From Betaproteobacteria bacterium (GTDB lineage Bacteria > Pseudomonadota > Gammaproteobacteria > Burkholderiales > Casimicrobiaceae), in the NCBI GenBank assembly GCA_013298695.1, contig JAAFIS010000003.1, forward strand, positions 310,001 to 374,000: a stretch of 64,000 bases of DNA. The letters are read 5' to 3'. Below, piece by piece: positions 26,493-35,805 of this stretch (position 1 is its first letter; each line of letters starts with the position of its first letter). The position numbers and the translations under genes are program-made. The notes under the pieces were generated by a model. That model did no database searches. It was not told where the DNA came from and saw only the letters and a list, made by a program, of their open reading frames with translations.

Positions 26493-26912
26493 ATGCGGCT
26501 GGTGATCGATACCAATGTACTCGTCTCCGCGTTGGTCTTCAAAGATTCTCGGCATCTCTTGCTTCGCGAGGCTTGGACAGCAAAACGCGTCACTCCGCTC
26601 ATGTCGATGGCCACCTATCGCGAATTGAAGCGCGTGCTTTGCTATCCCATGTTTGCGTTAGGTGATGACGTGATTCAATCCGCGATCGAACGTGTCGGAC
26701 CATTCATCGAATGGGTGGAGATTGACCTAGAGCGCGTTTCAACACTACCGAAATGCAGCGACCGCGATGACCAAAAATTTTTGGAAGTGGCCGCTTGTGG
26801 AGACGCCGACGCGCTCGTGACCTACGACAAGGCGCTGCTAAAGCTCAACCGTAAACAACTTCGCTTCATCATCGCAAAGCCAGAGAATTTAATAGCGTCT
26901 TTCTTTGCTTAA
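26493..26912 (+). CDS. PIN-domain protein, VapC-like putative toxin
   Basis: 139-residue PIN nuclease of the COG1569 type. The conserved acidic residues are in LVIDTNVLVSALVF (first Asp), the Glu of YRELKRVL, and DRDDQKFLEVAACGDADALVTYD (further Asp residues). Such proteins are usually RNase toxins neutralised by a small antitoxin. No antitoxin-sized gene is adjacent: upstream is the dehydrogenase (38 bp away) and downstream is a hairpin and a convergent gene. An in-frame ATG at 26439 inside the dehydrogenase is possible, but 26493 matches the family start. Confidence 0.8.
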   Translation: MRLVIDTNVLVSALVFKDSRHLLLREAWTAKRVTPLMSMATYRELKRVLCYPMFALGDDVIQSAIERVGPFIEWVEIDLERVSTLPKCSDRDDQKFLEVAACGDADALVTYDKALLKLNRKQLRFIIAKPENLIASFFA

Positions 26913-26928
26913 GCCCAATTGGATTGGG
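26913..26928. repeat. GCCC...GGG intergenic hairpin (single copy)
   Basis: GCCCAATTGGATTGGG directly after the PIN-gene stop. It is enclosed by CTTTG / CAAAG, which lengthens the stem. It is a member of the dispersed family. The expected partner about 66 bp away (near 26986) keeps only a CCCC half and has no matching right arm. It lies between convergent genes. Confidence 0.6.
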
Positions 26929-27015
26929 ACAAAGCGTTAATTTAACGTATTCTCAATAAGTCTACGAAAGACATGCTCACCCCACATATATCGACGTCGC
27001 AGGGGATTTACTGAG

Positions 27016-28170
27016 TCAAAGCCGATAGCATTCGTCGACTGCTGAAAATGAGTCAAGCAGGCTCGCGGCGCTTTCATTGCCAACAATCAGCACCTTAAAA
27101 AGCTCACCCATCTCCGTCGGTGAGATCAGCTTTTGCAAGGCCCCCGTCGCTTCGAGACGTTCAGAATCGTTCGTAAATGATGCCTGCTCAAACGTACTCA
27201 AGATCCCAGAAGCGAGCAAAAACTTCGCTTGAGTCGTGTAACAAATCACCTGTGCGCCAGCGTCTACCGCAGCCTCAGCAATTGCGGTGAAATCAACGTG
27301 TGCGGTAATGTCTTGCAGACCGGGAAGCATCAGCGCGTCGCTGTGAACATGATGTTTGTAGTGACACATCAGCGTGCCGGAAGCACGATCCGGTATGTAA
27401 AACTCGCGGCGAGGAAATCCATAATCGATGAAGCACAGCGCAGACGGTGCATCGGGTTCAAGTTTCTCCGCGAGCGTTCGGGTCAGCGCCTCGGCTTCGA
27501 GGTTGATCTCGCTAACGTAGCCCTCAAGCGGCGGGATTCTTGTTTTCGCAGCATCAAACAGCGCGCCTTGAAACAACGGAAGCCAGCGCAGCGAAAATCG
27601 GAAACCGTCGCAGGCAACCATTGCTCGCTCATAGGCCGAGTTTTGGAAGCGAACTATTTCGCACGGAACGGCGTCGAGCACTTCGTTAGCAACTACGAGC
27701 CCGGAAATCTGCTCTGGCAGCTGATTGATCCATGTAATCGGCAATCCATCGAGTGCCGTGCGCTGGCGATCACGCAAATCATCACTGAGATCGAGAATCT
27801 GGTAGGTTGCGTTTGGCAGCTCCGCGAGCATCGCTTTTGCGAGTGCGCCGCTGCCCGCGCCCAGTTCAAGCACGCTCTTCGCGGCGAGAGCGTGGAGCGC
27901 TTTAGCAATCGATGCGCCAAATAGTGGCGACATTTCCGGAGCGGTTGTAAAGTCTCCGGTGCGGCCGAGTTTCGTGGAGCCCGCCACGTAGTAGCCGAGC
28001 GAGGGTTCGTACAAGCACGCGCGCATAAAATCGGAAAACGAAATGCAAGCATTCGCACTCGCCTGGATGCGAGCTGCAATGGTCTGCGCAAGTCGCTCGC
28101 CATGCATTACCGATGTCGCATCAGGCAGCGGCAGCCCTCTATCGGCGACCTGAAACAAAGAACTCCACAT
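27016..28170 (-). CDS. MidA/NDUFAF7-family SAM-dependent methyltransferase
   Basis: 384-residue protein of the DUF185 family, whose mitochondrial member methylates an arginine of complex I. Visible are FMRACLYEPSLGYYVAGSTK, GRTGDFTTAPEMSPLFG, the SAM motif VLELGAGSGALAKAML and ANEVLDAVPCEIV. The bacterial substrate is not established. The ATG at 28170 shares bases with the ATG of the divergent gene at 28169. An internal ATG at 28107 would remove the overlap, but residues 13-21 (GLPLPDATS) look like the usual family N-terminus. Confidence 0.85.
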   Translation of the reverse strand: MWSSLFQVADRGLPLPDATSVMHGERLAQTIAARIQASANACISFSDFMRACLYEPSLGYYVAGSTKLGRTGDFTTAPEMSPLFGASIAKALHALAAKSVLELGAGSGALAKAMLAELPNATYQILDLSDDLRDRQRTALDGLPITWINQLPEQISGLVVANEVLDAVPCEIVRFQNSAYERAMVACDGFRFSLRWLPLFQGALFDAAKTRIPPLEGYVSEINLEAEALTRTLAEKLEPDAPSALCFIDYGFPRREFYIPDRASGTLMCHYKHHVHSDALMLPGLQDITAHVDFTAIAEAAVDAGAQVICYTTQAKFLLASGILSTFEQASFTNDSERLEATGALQKLISPTEMGELFKVLIVGNESAASLLDSFSAVDECYRL

Positions 28171-28918
28171 GACCAACCATCAACCCCAAAAAGTAGCGCT
28201 AGTAACGGGCGCTGCAAAGCGTGTTGGCGCTGCAATTGCGCGCCGCTTACACCGCGAAGGATTCGCGATTGCAATTCATTATCGCGCATCAAAAACTGAT
28301 GCAAGCGCATTGGTGGAATCGCTTAACGCGATTCGAGCGCAGTCAGCCGCTGCGTTTCAGGCTGACCTGTTGAAAACAGAAATGCTTGGCGCGCTGGTTG
28401 AAAGCGTAACTGCGCGTTTCGGTCGTATCGACGTCCTGGTGAACAACGCATCAACTTTCTATGGCGGTACGCTGGCAAGCGTCGATGAAACCGCGTGGCA
28501 TGAATTGATCGGCAGCAATCTCAAAGCGCCACTTTTTTTGAGCAAAGCGTGCGCGCCGCGACTGCAGGCAAGCGGAGGATGCATCGTCAACATCACTGAC
28601 ATCCACGCCGAGCGGCCAATGTCAAATTATGTGGTCTACAACGTCGCAAAGGCCGGCTTGCGTGGACTTACGCACGCGCTCGCCTGTGATCTTGCGCCGA
28701 CGATCCGCGTGAACGCGGTCGCGCCTGGCCCCATTCATTGGCCAGACGACGACCAGATCGATGCAACTGAGAAATCGCGCATTCTTGAGCACGTTCCGCT
28801 CAAGCGCGAAGGCGGCGTTGATCAAATCGCAGAGGCAGTGAAGTATCTGGTTTGCGATGCGACGTACGTCACCGGGCAGACGATAAACGTAGACGGCGGA
28901 CGCTCAGTAGCGATCTAG
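28169..28918 (+). CDS. Pteridine reductase-like SDR
   Basis: 249-residue short-chain dehydrogenase. The cofactor loop TGAAKRVGAAIARRL has Arg in place of the second Gly (TGxxxRxG), the hallmark of NADPH-dependent pteridine reductases (PTR1/FolM), which make tetrahydropterins or rescue folate. NNASTFYGG and the catalytic YVVYNVAKAG (Y-x3-K) follow. The end VTGQTINVDGGRSV is typical of SDRs. There is no alternative downstream start before the cofactor loop, so the ATG at 28169 is needed and overlaps the divergent methyltransferase start. Confidence 0.84.
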   Translation: MTNHQPQKVALVTGAAKRVGAAIARRLHREGFAIAIHYRASKTDASALVESLNAIRAQSAAAFQADLLKTEMLGALVESVTARFGRIDVLVNNASTFYGGTLASVDETAWHELIGSNLKAPLFLSKACAPRLQASGGCIVNITDIHAERPMSNYVVYNVAKAGLRGLTHALACDLAPTIRVNAVAPGPIHWPDDDQIDATEKSRILEHVPLKREGGVDQIAEAVKYLVCDATYVTGQTINVDGGRSVAI

Positions 28919-29036
28919 TAGAGCTGGCTGTTTAACTATCGAGCGTTTCGATAATTGCTATCTAATTTATTCGTTTTACAGATATAAAAAAACGTTAGAT
29001 AGTTGTGTTTTCGATCAATTCGATAGGATTCCCGTT

Positions 29037-29543
29037 ATGCTTTCTCGTTTTAATCTTCTAACACTCGTCGCTCCGCTCGCAATTCTGGCGGGCACCGTCG
29101 TCGCGCAAACACCCGCATCGCTCGTTCCCGCTGGTGAGAGCGAAAAAATGAACTACGCTGCAATCGGGGTCCAAATATATGAATGCAAGCAAGGTGAAAA
29201 AGGGGCGGCGTGGTCGTTCGTTGCACCCGAGGCCGACTTGTTTGACAGTACTGGCAAACTAGTTGGTAAACATTACGCTGGACCCGCGTGGGAATCGAGT
29301 GACGGCAGCAAGATCGTCGGCTCCGTGAAGGCGCGCGCTGATTCATCGCGTTCTGGCGCGATCCCGCATCTTTTACTCACGGCTAAGAGCGAAGGAAGAG
29401 GCGGTGTTCTGGATAATGTAAGCTCGTTGCAGCGTATCAACACCCTAGGCGGAATTGCGCCTGCTAGCGGGTGTGACGCGAGTAAGATCGGGCAGCAATC
29501 TCGCGTTTATTACAGCGCGAACTATGTTTATTTTGTGAAGTAA
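29037..29543 (+). CDS. DUF3455 family exported protein
   Basis: 168 residues with a signal peptide (FNLLTLVAPLAILAGTVVAQ). The DUF3455 body includes GVQIYECKQGEKGAAWSFVAPEA, KHYAGPAWESSDGSKIVG and a C-terminal GCDASK with a second Cys, so a disulfide between the two cysteines is plausible. Function unknown. AGGA lies 9 nt before the ATG. It is followed 11 bp later by the TPR gene and probably shares its transcript. Confidence 0.85.
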   Translation: MLSRFNLLTLVAPLAILAGTVVAQTPASLVPAGESEKMNYAAIGVQIYECKQGEKGAAWSFVAPEADLFDSTGKLVGKHYAGPAWESSDGSKIVGSVKARADSSRSGAIPHLLLTAKSEGRGGVLDNVSSLQRINTLGGIAPASGCDASKIGQQSRVYYSANYVYFVK

Positions 29544-29554
29544 AGGAATTCGTG

Positions 29555-30040
29555 ATGTTATTGACAAGTCGACTTCAAAAGGTGTGTGTCGCGCTTTGTG
29601 TTTCCCTCTATACATGCAGCGTTGCAAATACAGTTTATGCAGCGGGAATAGAAACGACGCCAATTGAAAACAAGGCGAATCCTGCGTATGAAGCGGGCAT
29701 GGCGGCTAGTAAACGCAAAGACTGGAGCGCCGCGGCAAAGCATTTTGAAGCGGCGGTTGCAGCAGCGCCCGATAGCGCAGACGCACACAACATGCTGGGC
29801 TATTCTTATCGTTGGCTCGGGCGCTACAAAGAGGCCTTCGCTAGCTACGATCGTGCGTTCGCTATAGATCCTAACCATCGAGGCGCGCACGAGTATGTCG
29901 GTGTTGCCTACCTTAAGCAAAACAACCTTGAAAAGGCGCGCTGGCATTTGTCGCAGCTCGAAAAAATCTGCGGCAAGCAGTGTGAGGAATACGTTGATCT
30001 TGATCGCGCGATCAAGGCACATGTAAAACCGAAAAGCTAA
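29555..30040 (+). CDS. Exported TPR-repeat protein
   Basis: 161 residues. The N-terminal signal sequence (LQKVCVALCVSLYTCSVANT) is followed by about three tetratricopeptide units, for example AYEAGMAASKRKDWSAAAKH and AHNMLGYSYRWLGRYKEAFA, that form a helical protein-binding surface. A late CGKQC could form a disulfide. AAAGGAATT precedes the start, and a GTG one codon before the ATG is possible. The partner is unknown. The LysR gene begins 19 bp downstream. Confidence 0.8.
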   Translation: MLLTSRLQKVCVALCVSLYTCSVANTVYAAGIETTPIENKANPAYEAGMAASKRKDWSAAAKHFEAAVAAAPDSADAHNMLGYSYRWLGRYKEAFASYDRAFAIDPNHRGAHEYVGVAYLKQNNLEKARWHLSQLEKICGKQCEEYVDLDRAIKAHVKPKS

Positions 30041-30059
30041 TTTCGAGCCTCAACGCGAC

Positions 30060-30953
30060 GTGATTAACCTCGATATTGATAGTCTGCGCACGTTCGTGAC
30101 GCTCGCCGACAACCAGAGCTTTACGCTCACCGCTAGTTGCGTTGCGCGTACGCAGTCGACGGTGAGCGCGCAAATCAAAAAGCTTGAGGAACGCCTGGGT
30201 TTTGTTCTGTTTGAGCGTGATCGCCGTAATTTTTCCGTAACGAGCAAAGGAGAAGCCCTGCTTCGCTACGCGCGCGAAGTTTTGCGAATTCACGATGAAG
30301 GCGTGAAACAAGTGACGTCGGAAGAAATTCGTGGCGCCATTCGCGTCGGGATCACCGATTATTTTGTACCGCGCGCTTTGCCCGACCTTCTCGTGCAATT
30401 TCGGCGATCGTATCCCGCAGCACAGGTCGAGGTGACATGTGGCCTCACTGGCGAATTGCTAGCGAAAAAGAAAAACGGCGAGATTGACATTGTGGTGGGA
30501 CGGCGGGATGCCACTGACTCATCTGTGCGAAATCAGAACAAGTTGCTTGTTTTGCGCAGAGAAAAGCTGTTCTGGGTTGGGCCGAAAGGCGCTACGCGTA
30601 TGAGCGCGCGCAGTGCGCCGGTAGACCCACTTCCGCTCGTGCTGCTGCCTGTCGGCTGCGGCGTACGCGCGCACGCCGCCAAAGCGTTGACGCGTGCTCG
30701 AAGGCGTTGGTACGTCGCCTATTGCGGGCAAAGTGTGTCTGCTCTGCAAGGCGCGATTAGCGCTGGTCTCGGGATAGGCGCGCTGACTGAAGGGTCGCTC
30801 AACACTGAGCTATGCATGCTGGGCAAGCGCGAAGGATTGCCGCCATTGATTGACTCTGAGATCGTGTTGCATCCAGCAGTCGCCGCGTCCAGCGAAATTG
30901 ATGCGTTGACCGATCTTTTAGTTGCTCACTTCGAGCGCGCCCCTAAAAACTAG
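30060..30953 (+). CDS. LysR-family transcriptional regulator
   Basis: 297 residues starting at GTG. The N-terminal winged helix-turn-helix reads LRTFVTLADNQSFTLTASCVART and STVSAQIKKLEERLGFVLFERD. The C-terminal half is the periplasmic-binding-like effector domain. It is convergent with fabI (15 bp between stops) and follows the DUF3455 and TPR genes. Targets and ligand cannot be read from sequence; the effector core is somewhat basic (ARRRWYVAYCGQS). Confidence 0.85.
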   Translation: MINLDIDSLRTFVTLADNQSFTLTASCVARTQSTVSAQIKKLEERLGFVLFERDRRNFSVTSKGEALLRYAREVLRIHDEGVKQVTSEEIRGAIRVGITDYFVPRALPDLLVQFRRSYPAAQVEVTCGLTGELLAKKKNGEIDIVVGRRDATDSSVRNQNKLLVLRREKLFWVGPKGATRMSARSAPVDPLPLVLLPVGCGVRAHAAKALTRARRRWYVAYCGQSVSALQGAISAGLGIGALTEGSLNTELCMLGKREGLPPLIDSEIVLHPAVAASSEIDALTDLLVAHFERAPKN

Positions 30954-30968
30954 CAGCAGGCCGCAGCA

Positions 30969-31772
30969 CTACTCTTTGGGCTTCTCCCCGCCATCATCCA
31001 TTCCTGCGGCGACGTTCGAATAGCCGTTATCCACATAAAGAATCTCGCCGGTCATTGCACTCGCCCAATCGCTCATCAAAAACGCAGCGACGTTACCGAC
31101 CTCATCAATCGTCACGTTGCGTCGAAGAGGCGCCGCTTCGGCAAAGTTCTTGAGCATTTTTGAAAAACCTGCGATGCCTGATGCCGCGAGTGTTTTGATC
31201 GGCCCCGCGCTGATCGCGTTTACGCGGGTGCCTTCAGGCCCGAGCGTGGCGGCCATGTAGCGCGTGATTGATTCGAGCGCAGCTTTTGCTACCCCCATCG
31301 TGTTGTAGTTTGGCACGGCGCGGATCGACCCAAGATAAGAAAGCGTGAGTAACGCGCCCTTTTGGCCCTTCATCAATTCACGTGATGCTTTACCGAGCGC
31401 TGCGAAACTATAAGCGGAAATGTCTAAGGCTGTGTTGAACGAGGAGCGCGACAAGCCCTCCAAAAAGTCTCCTGCAATCGCCTCGCGAGGCGCATAGCCA
31501 ATCGAGTGAACCACGCCGTCGAGCGCGCCCCATTCACTTTTGAGCTTAGCGAAAACGGCATCAATCTCGTCCTGTTTTGTGACATCCATGCTCATTACGA
31601 GCCCGCCACCCAACTCCGGCGCGAGTTTTTCCATACGCTCACGCATCGCCTCGCCCGCATAGGTAAACGCGAGCGTCGCACCTTCGCGCTTGAGTGCCTG
31701 CCCAATCCCAAAAGCAATGGAGCGGCTGGAGAGAACGCCTGTTAAAAGGATTTTTTTGTTTTTGAGAATCAT
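30969..31772 (-). CDS. fabI: Enoyl-ACP reductase (NADH)
   Basis: Last reductive step of each fatty-acid elongation cycle. 267 residues of divergent SDR type: LLTGVLSSRSIAFGIGQAL at the N-terminus replaces the usual Gly motif, MDVTKQDEI follows, and the catalytic pair is Y-x6-K in NYNTMGVAKAAL with an upstream Tyr in LSYLGS. The C-terminus EILYVDNGYSNVAAG is typical of FabI. It is the target class of triclosan and related inhibitors. It appears monocistronic. Confidence 0.95.
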   Translation of the reverse strand: MILKNKKILLTGVLSSRSIAFGIGQALKREGATLAFTYAGEAMRERMEKLAPELGGGLVMSMDVTKQDEIDAVFAKLKSEWGALDGVVHSIGYAPREAIAGDFLEGLSRSSFNTALDISAYSFAALGKASRELMKGQKGALLTLSYLGSIRAVPNYNTMGVAKAALESITRYMAATLGPEGTRVNAISAGPIKTLAASGIAGFSKMLKNFAEAAPLRRNVTIDEVGNVAAFLMSDWASAMTGEILYVDNGYSNVAAGMDDGGEKPKE

Positions 31773-31928
31773 GATGGCTCGCAGAAGCGTGAATCAGCGA
31801 ATTCTATGTGTGAACCCATTGTCGTGAAACTTCACGTTGACTTCATCGCCGCCCGCTAGCATCTCAGACAGCGCTCTTCCGTCGAGTCGTTGGCCTCAAT
31901 AAGTTGATTTTTTGGACCATTGCACACA

Positions 31929-32906
31929 ATGAATCTAGCCATTGCGCGTTCAACGCTCGTTTTTTTCCCGATGATCTGCGTCGCACTTTTCGTCGCGCTG
32001 ATGGCATTTGGCCCGGCTGCTCAAAAGCTCAACATCTATGGATTCTTCTTCAATGTGTGCTTTTGGCTGACCATTCCCTATGCGGTGATCGCGATCGTCA
32101 CCGGGTGGCTCGCGGCGCGTGCAGGGCGCTGGGCAACGTGCATTTTTGTGCTGATTCTTGCATTGCTTGCGACCATCGCGTTTTATTCGCGATTTGTGGA
32201 GCCAAAGCGAATCGTAATTCGTGAGCACACGTTGCAAGTGGGCACGTCGCTGCGCATTGCGTTCATTGCAGATATGCACATCGGTTTTTTCGATGGTAAG
32301 GAGCGCGTTCAACAAATCGTTGATGAGCTCAATCGTCTTCAAGTGGATGTAGTTGCCGTGGGCGGCGACTGGACTTACGAACCCACGGAGCCGCTCACTG
32401 AGCTGCTATCACCACTTGCACAACTCAAGCACCGTATTGTTGCCGTGCTCGGCAACCATGACGAAGGGCTTCCAGGCATGCGCGTCGTTGAGCAGCTTGA
32501 GCCTGCGCTCAGGCAATTGCGCGTCGAACTCATCGAAGGAAAGATTGTCATCATTGACGGCGTGCGAATTGCTGGAATCGGCGATCGCTTCGCGGAGAAA
32601 GACAAGCTCCCTCTGTTCGAAGTCGCGAACACGCCACATGTCGTGTTGGGTCACAATCCCGATTCGATTGATCGCCTGCACGGCACAAAAATTCCACTTT
32701 TGCTAGCGGGTCATACGCACGGCGGTCAAATTAATGTGCCAATTTTCACCGATTGGATTTTGTCCCGTTTCACTAACGGGAAGTACAAAGAAGGGCTTTA
32801 TTCCGACGGAAATTACCGAGTATTTGTGACTGCGGGATTGGGCACCGTCGGACTACCGCTTCGTTTATTCCAACCCCCCGTGATCGACATCATCAATCTA
32901 CGCTAA
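31929..32906 (+). CDS. Membrane-anchored calcineurin-like phosphoesterase
   Basis: 325 residues. Three N-terminal membrane helices (about residues 8-30, 38-62 and 68-85) are followed by a metallophosphoesterase domain with ADMHIGFFDG, VGGDW, VLGNHDEG, LGHNPD and LLAGHTHGGQINVP, the YkuE/YaeI pattern of dimetal ligands. The second motif ends in Trp (GGDW) where relatives usually have Phe. Related enzymes act on phospholipid or lipid A intermediates, but the substrate here is unknown. The ATG at 31929 is preferred over a TTG three codons earlier. Followed 75 bp later by hslU. Confidence 0.85.
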   Translation: MNLAIARSTLVFFPMICVALFVALMAFGPAAQKLNIYGFFFNVCFWLTIPYAVIAIVTGWLAARAGRWATCIFVLILALLATIAFYSRFVEPKRIVIREHTLQVGTSLRIAFIADMHIGFFDGKERVQQIVDELNRLQVDVVAVGGDWTYEPTEPLTELLSPLAQLKHRIVAVLGNHDEGLPGMRVVEQLEPALRQLRVELIEGKIVIIDGVRIAGIGDRFAEKDKLPLFEVANTPHVVLGHNPDSIDRLHGTKIPLLLAGHTHGGQINVPIFTDWILSRFTNGKYKEGLYSDGNYRVFVTAGLGTVGLPLRLFQPPVIDIINLR

Positions 32907-32981
32907 ATCGCTGGCTTCGCTTTCGCGCATCGAGATGAGGCCGCTCCTACAATACGGCCATCGTTGTGTTGTGTTGAATTC

Positions 32982-34313
32982 ATGTCTTCCCTGATGACCC
33001 CCAAAGAAATTGTTCACGAGTTGGATCGCCACATTGTGGGGCAGGCGGCGGCGAAGAAGGCGGTCGCAATTGCGCTACGTAACCGTTGGCGGCGACAACA
33101 AGTCGCCGAGCCGCTTCGAAATGAGATCACCCCAAAGAACATTTTGATGATCGGTCCGACCGGTGTTGGTAAGACCGAAATCGCGCGCCGTTTAGCAAAG
33201 CTTGCGAATGCACCATTCGTGAAAGTGGAAGCGACTAAATTTACCGAGGTAGGCTACGTCGGGCGCGATGTCGACACCATCATTCGCGATCTGGTGGAAG
33301 TGTCGATTAAACAAACGCGAGAGCAAGCGACAAAGGCGGTACGTGATCGTGCGTTAGATGCGGCTGAAGATCGCGTGCTCGATGCACTGCTGCCGCCGCC
33401 GCAAGCCGTCAACTTTGATGACTTAAAGCCAACCGATAGCTCAACCCGCCAAAAGTTTCGCAAGATGTTGCGCGAGGGCCAGCTTGACGACAAGGAAATC
33501 GAGATCGAAGTGGCGCAAGCCGCAGCGCAGATGGAAGTCATGGCACCGCCAGGCATGGAGGAATTAACGCAGCAGATTCAAGGCATGTTCTCGAACCTGC
33601 AACAGGGGCGCAAGAAACTCAAGAAGATGCGCGTAGATGAAGCGCTGAAACTATGTCAGGACGAAGAGGCCGCGAAGCTTGTGAACGAGGAGGAGTTGCG
33701 CGCAAAAGCGCTTGAAAATGCCGAGCAAAACGGCATCGTGTTTCTCGATGAAATTGACAAAATCGCAGCGCGCCAAGAAACAAGCGGCGCGGACGTGTCG
33801 CGACAAGGCGTACAGCGGGACTTGCTGCCGTTGGTTGAGGGCACCACGGTGAACACGAAATACGGCGCGATCAAAACCGATCATGTGCTGTTCATCGCAA
33901 GCGGCGCGTTTCATCTCTCGAAACCCAGCGATTTGATTCCAGAATTGCAAGGTCGGTTTCCAATACGTGTTGAACTATCAGCGCTGACCGTCAATGATTT
34001 TGAACGCATTCTCACGGCAACTGATGCGAGCTTGACTCAGCAATACGCCGCACTACTCCAAACTGAGCAAGTCACACTAGACTTCAAACCAGACGCTATC
34101 ACGCGACTCGCAGAAATCGCATTTACGGTAAACGAACGCCAAGAAAACATTGGCGCGCGTCGCCTACATACGGTGATGGAACGGTTGATTGAAGATGTGA
34201 GTTTCGAGGCCGACTCTCTTACCGGTTCCGTGATTGATATCGATGCAACGTTTGTTGATAAAAAACTTGCGAGCATTGCGCAGGACGAGAATCTGTCGCA
34301 ATTCATTCTCTAG
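32982..34313 (+). CDS. hslU: HslU, ATPase subunit of the HslUV protease
   Basis: 443-residue AAA+ unfoldase. Walker A GPTGVGKT is at residues 58-65, the pore loop lies in [12 protein letters not shown], the intermediate domain spans about residues 110-240, Walker B is [10 protein letters not shown], and the C-terminal tail LSQFIL docks into HslV. Length and motifs are complete. The peptidase gene hslV, normally directly upstream, is absent; the preceding gene is a phosphoesterase. Start at 32982, with a second in-frame ATG four codons later. Confidence 0.95.
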   Translation: MSSLMTPKEIVHELDRHIVGQAAAKKAVAIALRNRWRRQQVAEPLRNEITPKNILMIGPTGVGKTEIARRLAKLANAPFVKVEATKFTEVGYVGRDVDTIIRDLVEVSIKQTREQATKAVRDRALDAAEDRVLDALLPPPQAVNFDDLKPTDSSTRQKFRKMLREGQLDDKEIEIEVAQAAAQMEVMAPPGMEELTQQIQGMFSNLQQGRKKLKKMRVDEALKLCQDEEAAKLVNEEELRAKALENAEQNGIVFLDEIDKIAARQETSGADVSRQGVQRDLLPLVEGTTVNTKYGAIKTDHVLFIASGAFHLSKPSDLIPELQGRFPIRVELSALTVNDFERILTATDASLTQQYAALLQTEQVTLDFKPDAITRLAEIAFTVNERQENIGARRLHTVMERLIEDVSFEADSLTGSVIDIDATFVDKKLASIAQDENLSQFIL

Positions 34314-34337
34314 TTTGATTCCAAATAAGTCGAGTTA

Positions 34338-34421
34338 GCCCCGTTTTATATGGGCGATCGCGAAATAAATTTATATTCTTGATTATTAAACATAACCACC
34401 TCCAGGCCCAATGCAATGGGA
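34338..34421. repeat. Paired GCCC...GGGC hairpin element
   Basis: The first hairpin, GCCCCGTTTTATATGGGC, spans 34338-34355; the second, GCCCAATGCAATGGG, spans 34406-34420. Centres are 66.5 bp apart, with an AT-rich spacer. It lies 24 bp after the hslU stop. The rest of the 226-bp gap to the MFS gene shows nothing recognisable. Confidence 0.72.
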
Positions 34422-34539
34422 CTACAGGCGCTTTAGTTATTGCTGCGTTGAATCAGCGAATAACCCATAAATCGGCTTCGGATCTTTCGGTCAAATCTTC
34501 TGCGCCGAGCGTGTTCGCGTGGGCGGCCGGTTCAAGCTC

Positions 34540-35805
34540 ATGAGCGTAGCGGTCAGCGCGAAACCGTTTAGCGCGCTTTCATTCGCGCTTGCGGTTTTCA
34601 CGCCATTCGGTTGCGCGTATCTCATCAGCTACGGCTTGCGAACGGTGAATGCAGCCATCGCGCCGGAGCTTACGCGCGAGTTCGGACTTGACGCTGCGCA
34701 GTTAGGCTTTCTAACGGCGGCGTACTTTCTTGCGTTCGCATTCACCCAGCTGCCGCTTGGCAGCCTGTTAGATCGCTACCGCCCGCGCCGTGTTGAGGCA
34801 GCGCTCATGATGATCTGCGCAGCGGGCTGCTTTGTTTTTGCATCCGCCACGTCGTCCATCGGATTGATCGTGGGTCGCGCGTTGATCGGTATCGGTGTCG
34901 CCGCGTGTTTGATGGCAACGTTGCGAACCTTTGGGTTGTGGTTGCCTAAACCACGACTGCCCGCGATGAATGGCTACATGCTTGCCGTTGGCAATGCGGG
35001 CGCCATTGCTTCGACTGCACCGGTGCTTTGGGTGCTTGGGTTTATAAGCTGGTCGCAGATGTTTTTTGTTGTCGGTCTGCTCTCGATTGCAGTTGCAATT
35101 TGGCTTGGATTTATTGTGCCCGATCCACCGAGTGCGCGCACCGCTCAGAACACGTCGCCCCGAGTGTCGGTGGCCGTCGTTCTGCGATCGCCATTGTTTT
35201 GGGCGGTGGCACCCATCACCTGCTTTGGCAACGCGGTAGGCCTCGCGGTGCAGGGGCTATGGGCTGGACCTTGGTTGGTCGATGTCATGGGCATGCAGCC
35301 CAACGCGATTGGCGGTCACCTACTACTCGTTTCTGCTGGCATGTTCGTGGCCAACATTGCGCTTGGCACATTGATGGGTCGCTTTGTTACGCGGGGTGGT
35401 TCTGCACCTTATTTTGCGAGCGTTGCGTGCATAGGCTACGTGCTCGGATTGCTTCCTTTTGTGTTTTCCTGGGCGCCTTCCGCCGCGTTGTTGCTGACAT
35501 GGTTTGGTTTAACCCATGTGGCGGGCAATCTAGTTTTCGCGGCACTCACGCCACATTTCCCCATGGCGGTCGCCGGCCGCTTGTCGACCATCATCAACTT
35601 CATGATGTTCGGGCTCGGCTTTTTAGTGCAATGGTGCATCGGGTTGGTGGTGAATCGATACCCAATCGCAACAGGTAGCGGCAGCGCACGCTACTCGCAT
35701 GAGGGCTATGAAGTGGCCTTTACTATCATCGTGCTCATTGAAATTGCCCTAATCGCCTGGACGTTTTTCGCGATTCGCCGAGCCACTCGAAACCCGCCGA
35801 TATGA
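34540..35805 (+). CDS. MFS transporter
   Basis: Major facilitator superfamily carrier, 421 residues and about 12 membrane helices. The loop between helices 2 and 3 reads GSLLDRYRPRRVE, matching the family motif G-xxx-D-R-xx-RR. The early segment YGLRTVNAAIAPELTREFGL is typical of the NarK/CynX-like group. The ATG at 34540 is chosen over an in-frame GTG at 34519. Its stop overlaps the AEC carrier start (ATGA), so the two carriers form an operon. Substrate unknown. Confidence 0.85.
   Translation: MSVAVSAKPFSALSFALAVFTPFGCAYLISYGLRTVNAAIAPELTREFGLDAAQLGFLTAAYFLAFAFTQLPLGSLLDRYRPRRVEAALMMICAAGCFVFASATSSIGLIVGRALIGIGVAACLMATLRTFGLWLPKPRLPAMNGYMLAVGNAGAIASTAPVLWVLGFISWSQMFFVVGLLSIAVAIWLGFIVPDPPSARTAQNTSPRVSVAVVLRSPLFWAVAPITCFGNAVGLAVQGLWAGPWLVDVMGMQPNAIGGHLLLVSAGMFVANIALGTLMGRFVTRGGSAPYFASVACIGYVLGLLPFVFSWAPSAALLLTWFGLTHVAGNLVFAALTPHFPMAVAGRLSTIINFMMFGLGFLVQWCIGLVVNRYPIATGSGSARYSHEGYEVAFTIIVLIEIALIAWTFFAIRRATRNPPI

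Noticed and set aside
28921-29000. Palindrome-like stretch (CTATCGAGCGTTTCGATAATTGCTATC) before the DUF3455 gene
   Set aside because: Arms are short and lack the GCCC/GGGC core; not counted as a family member.
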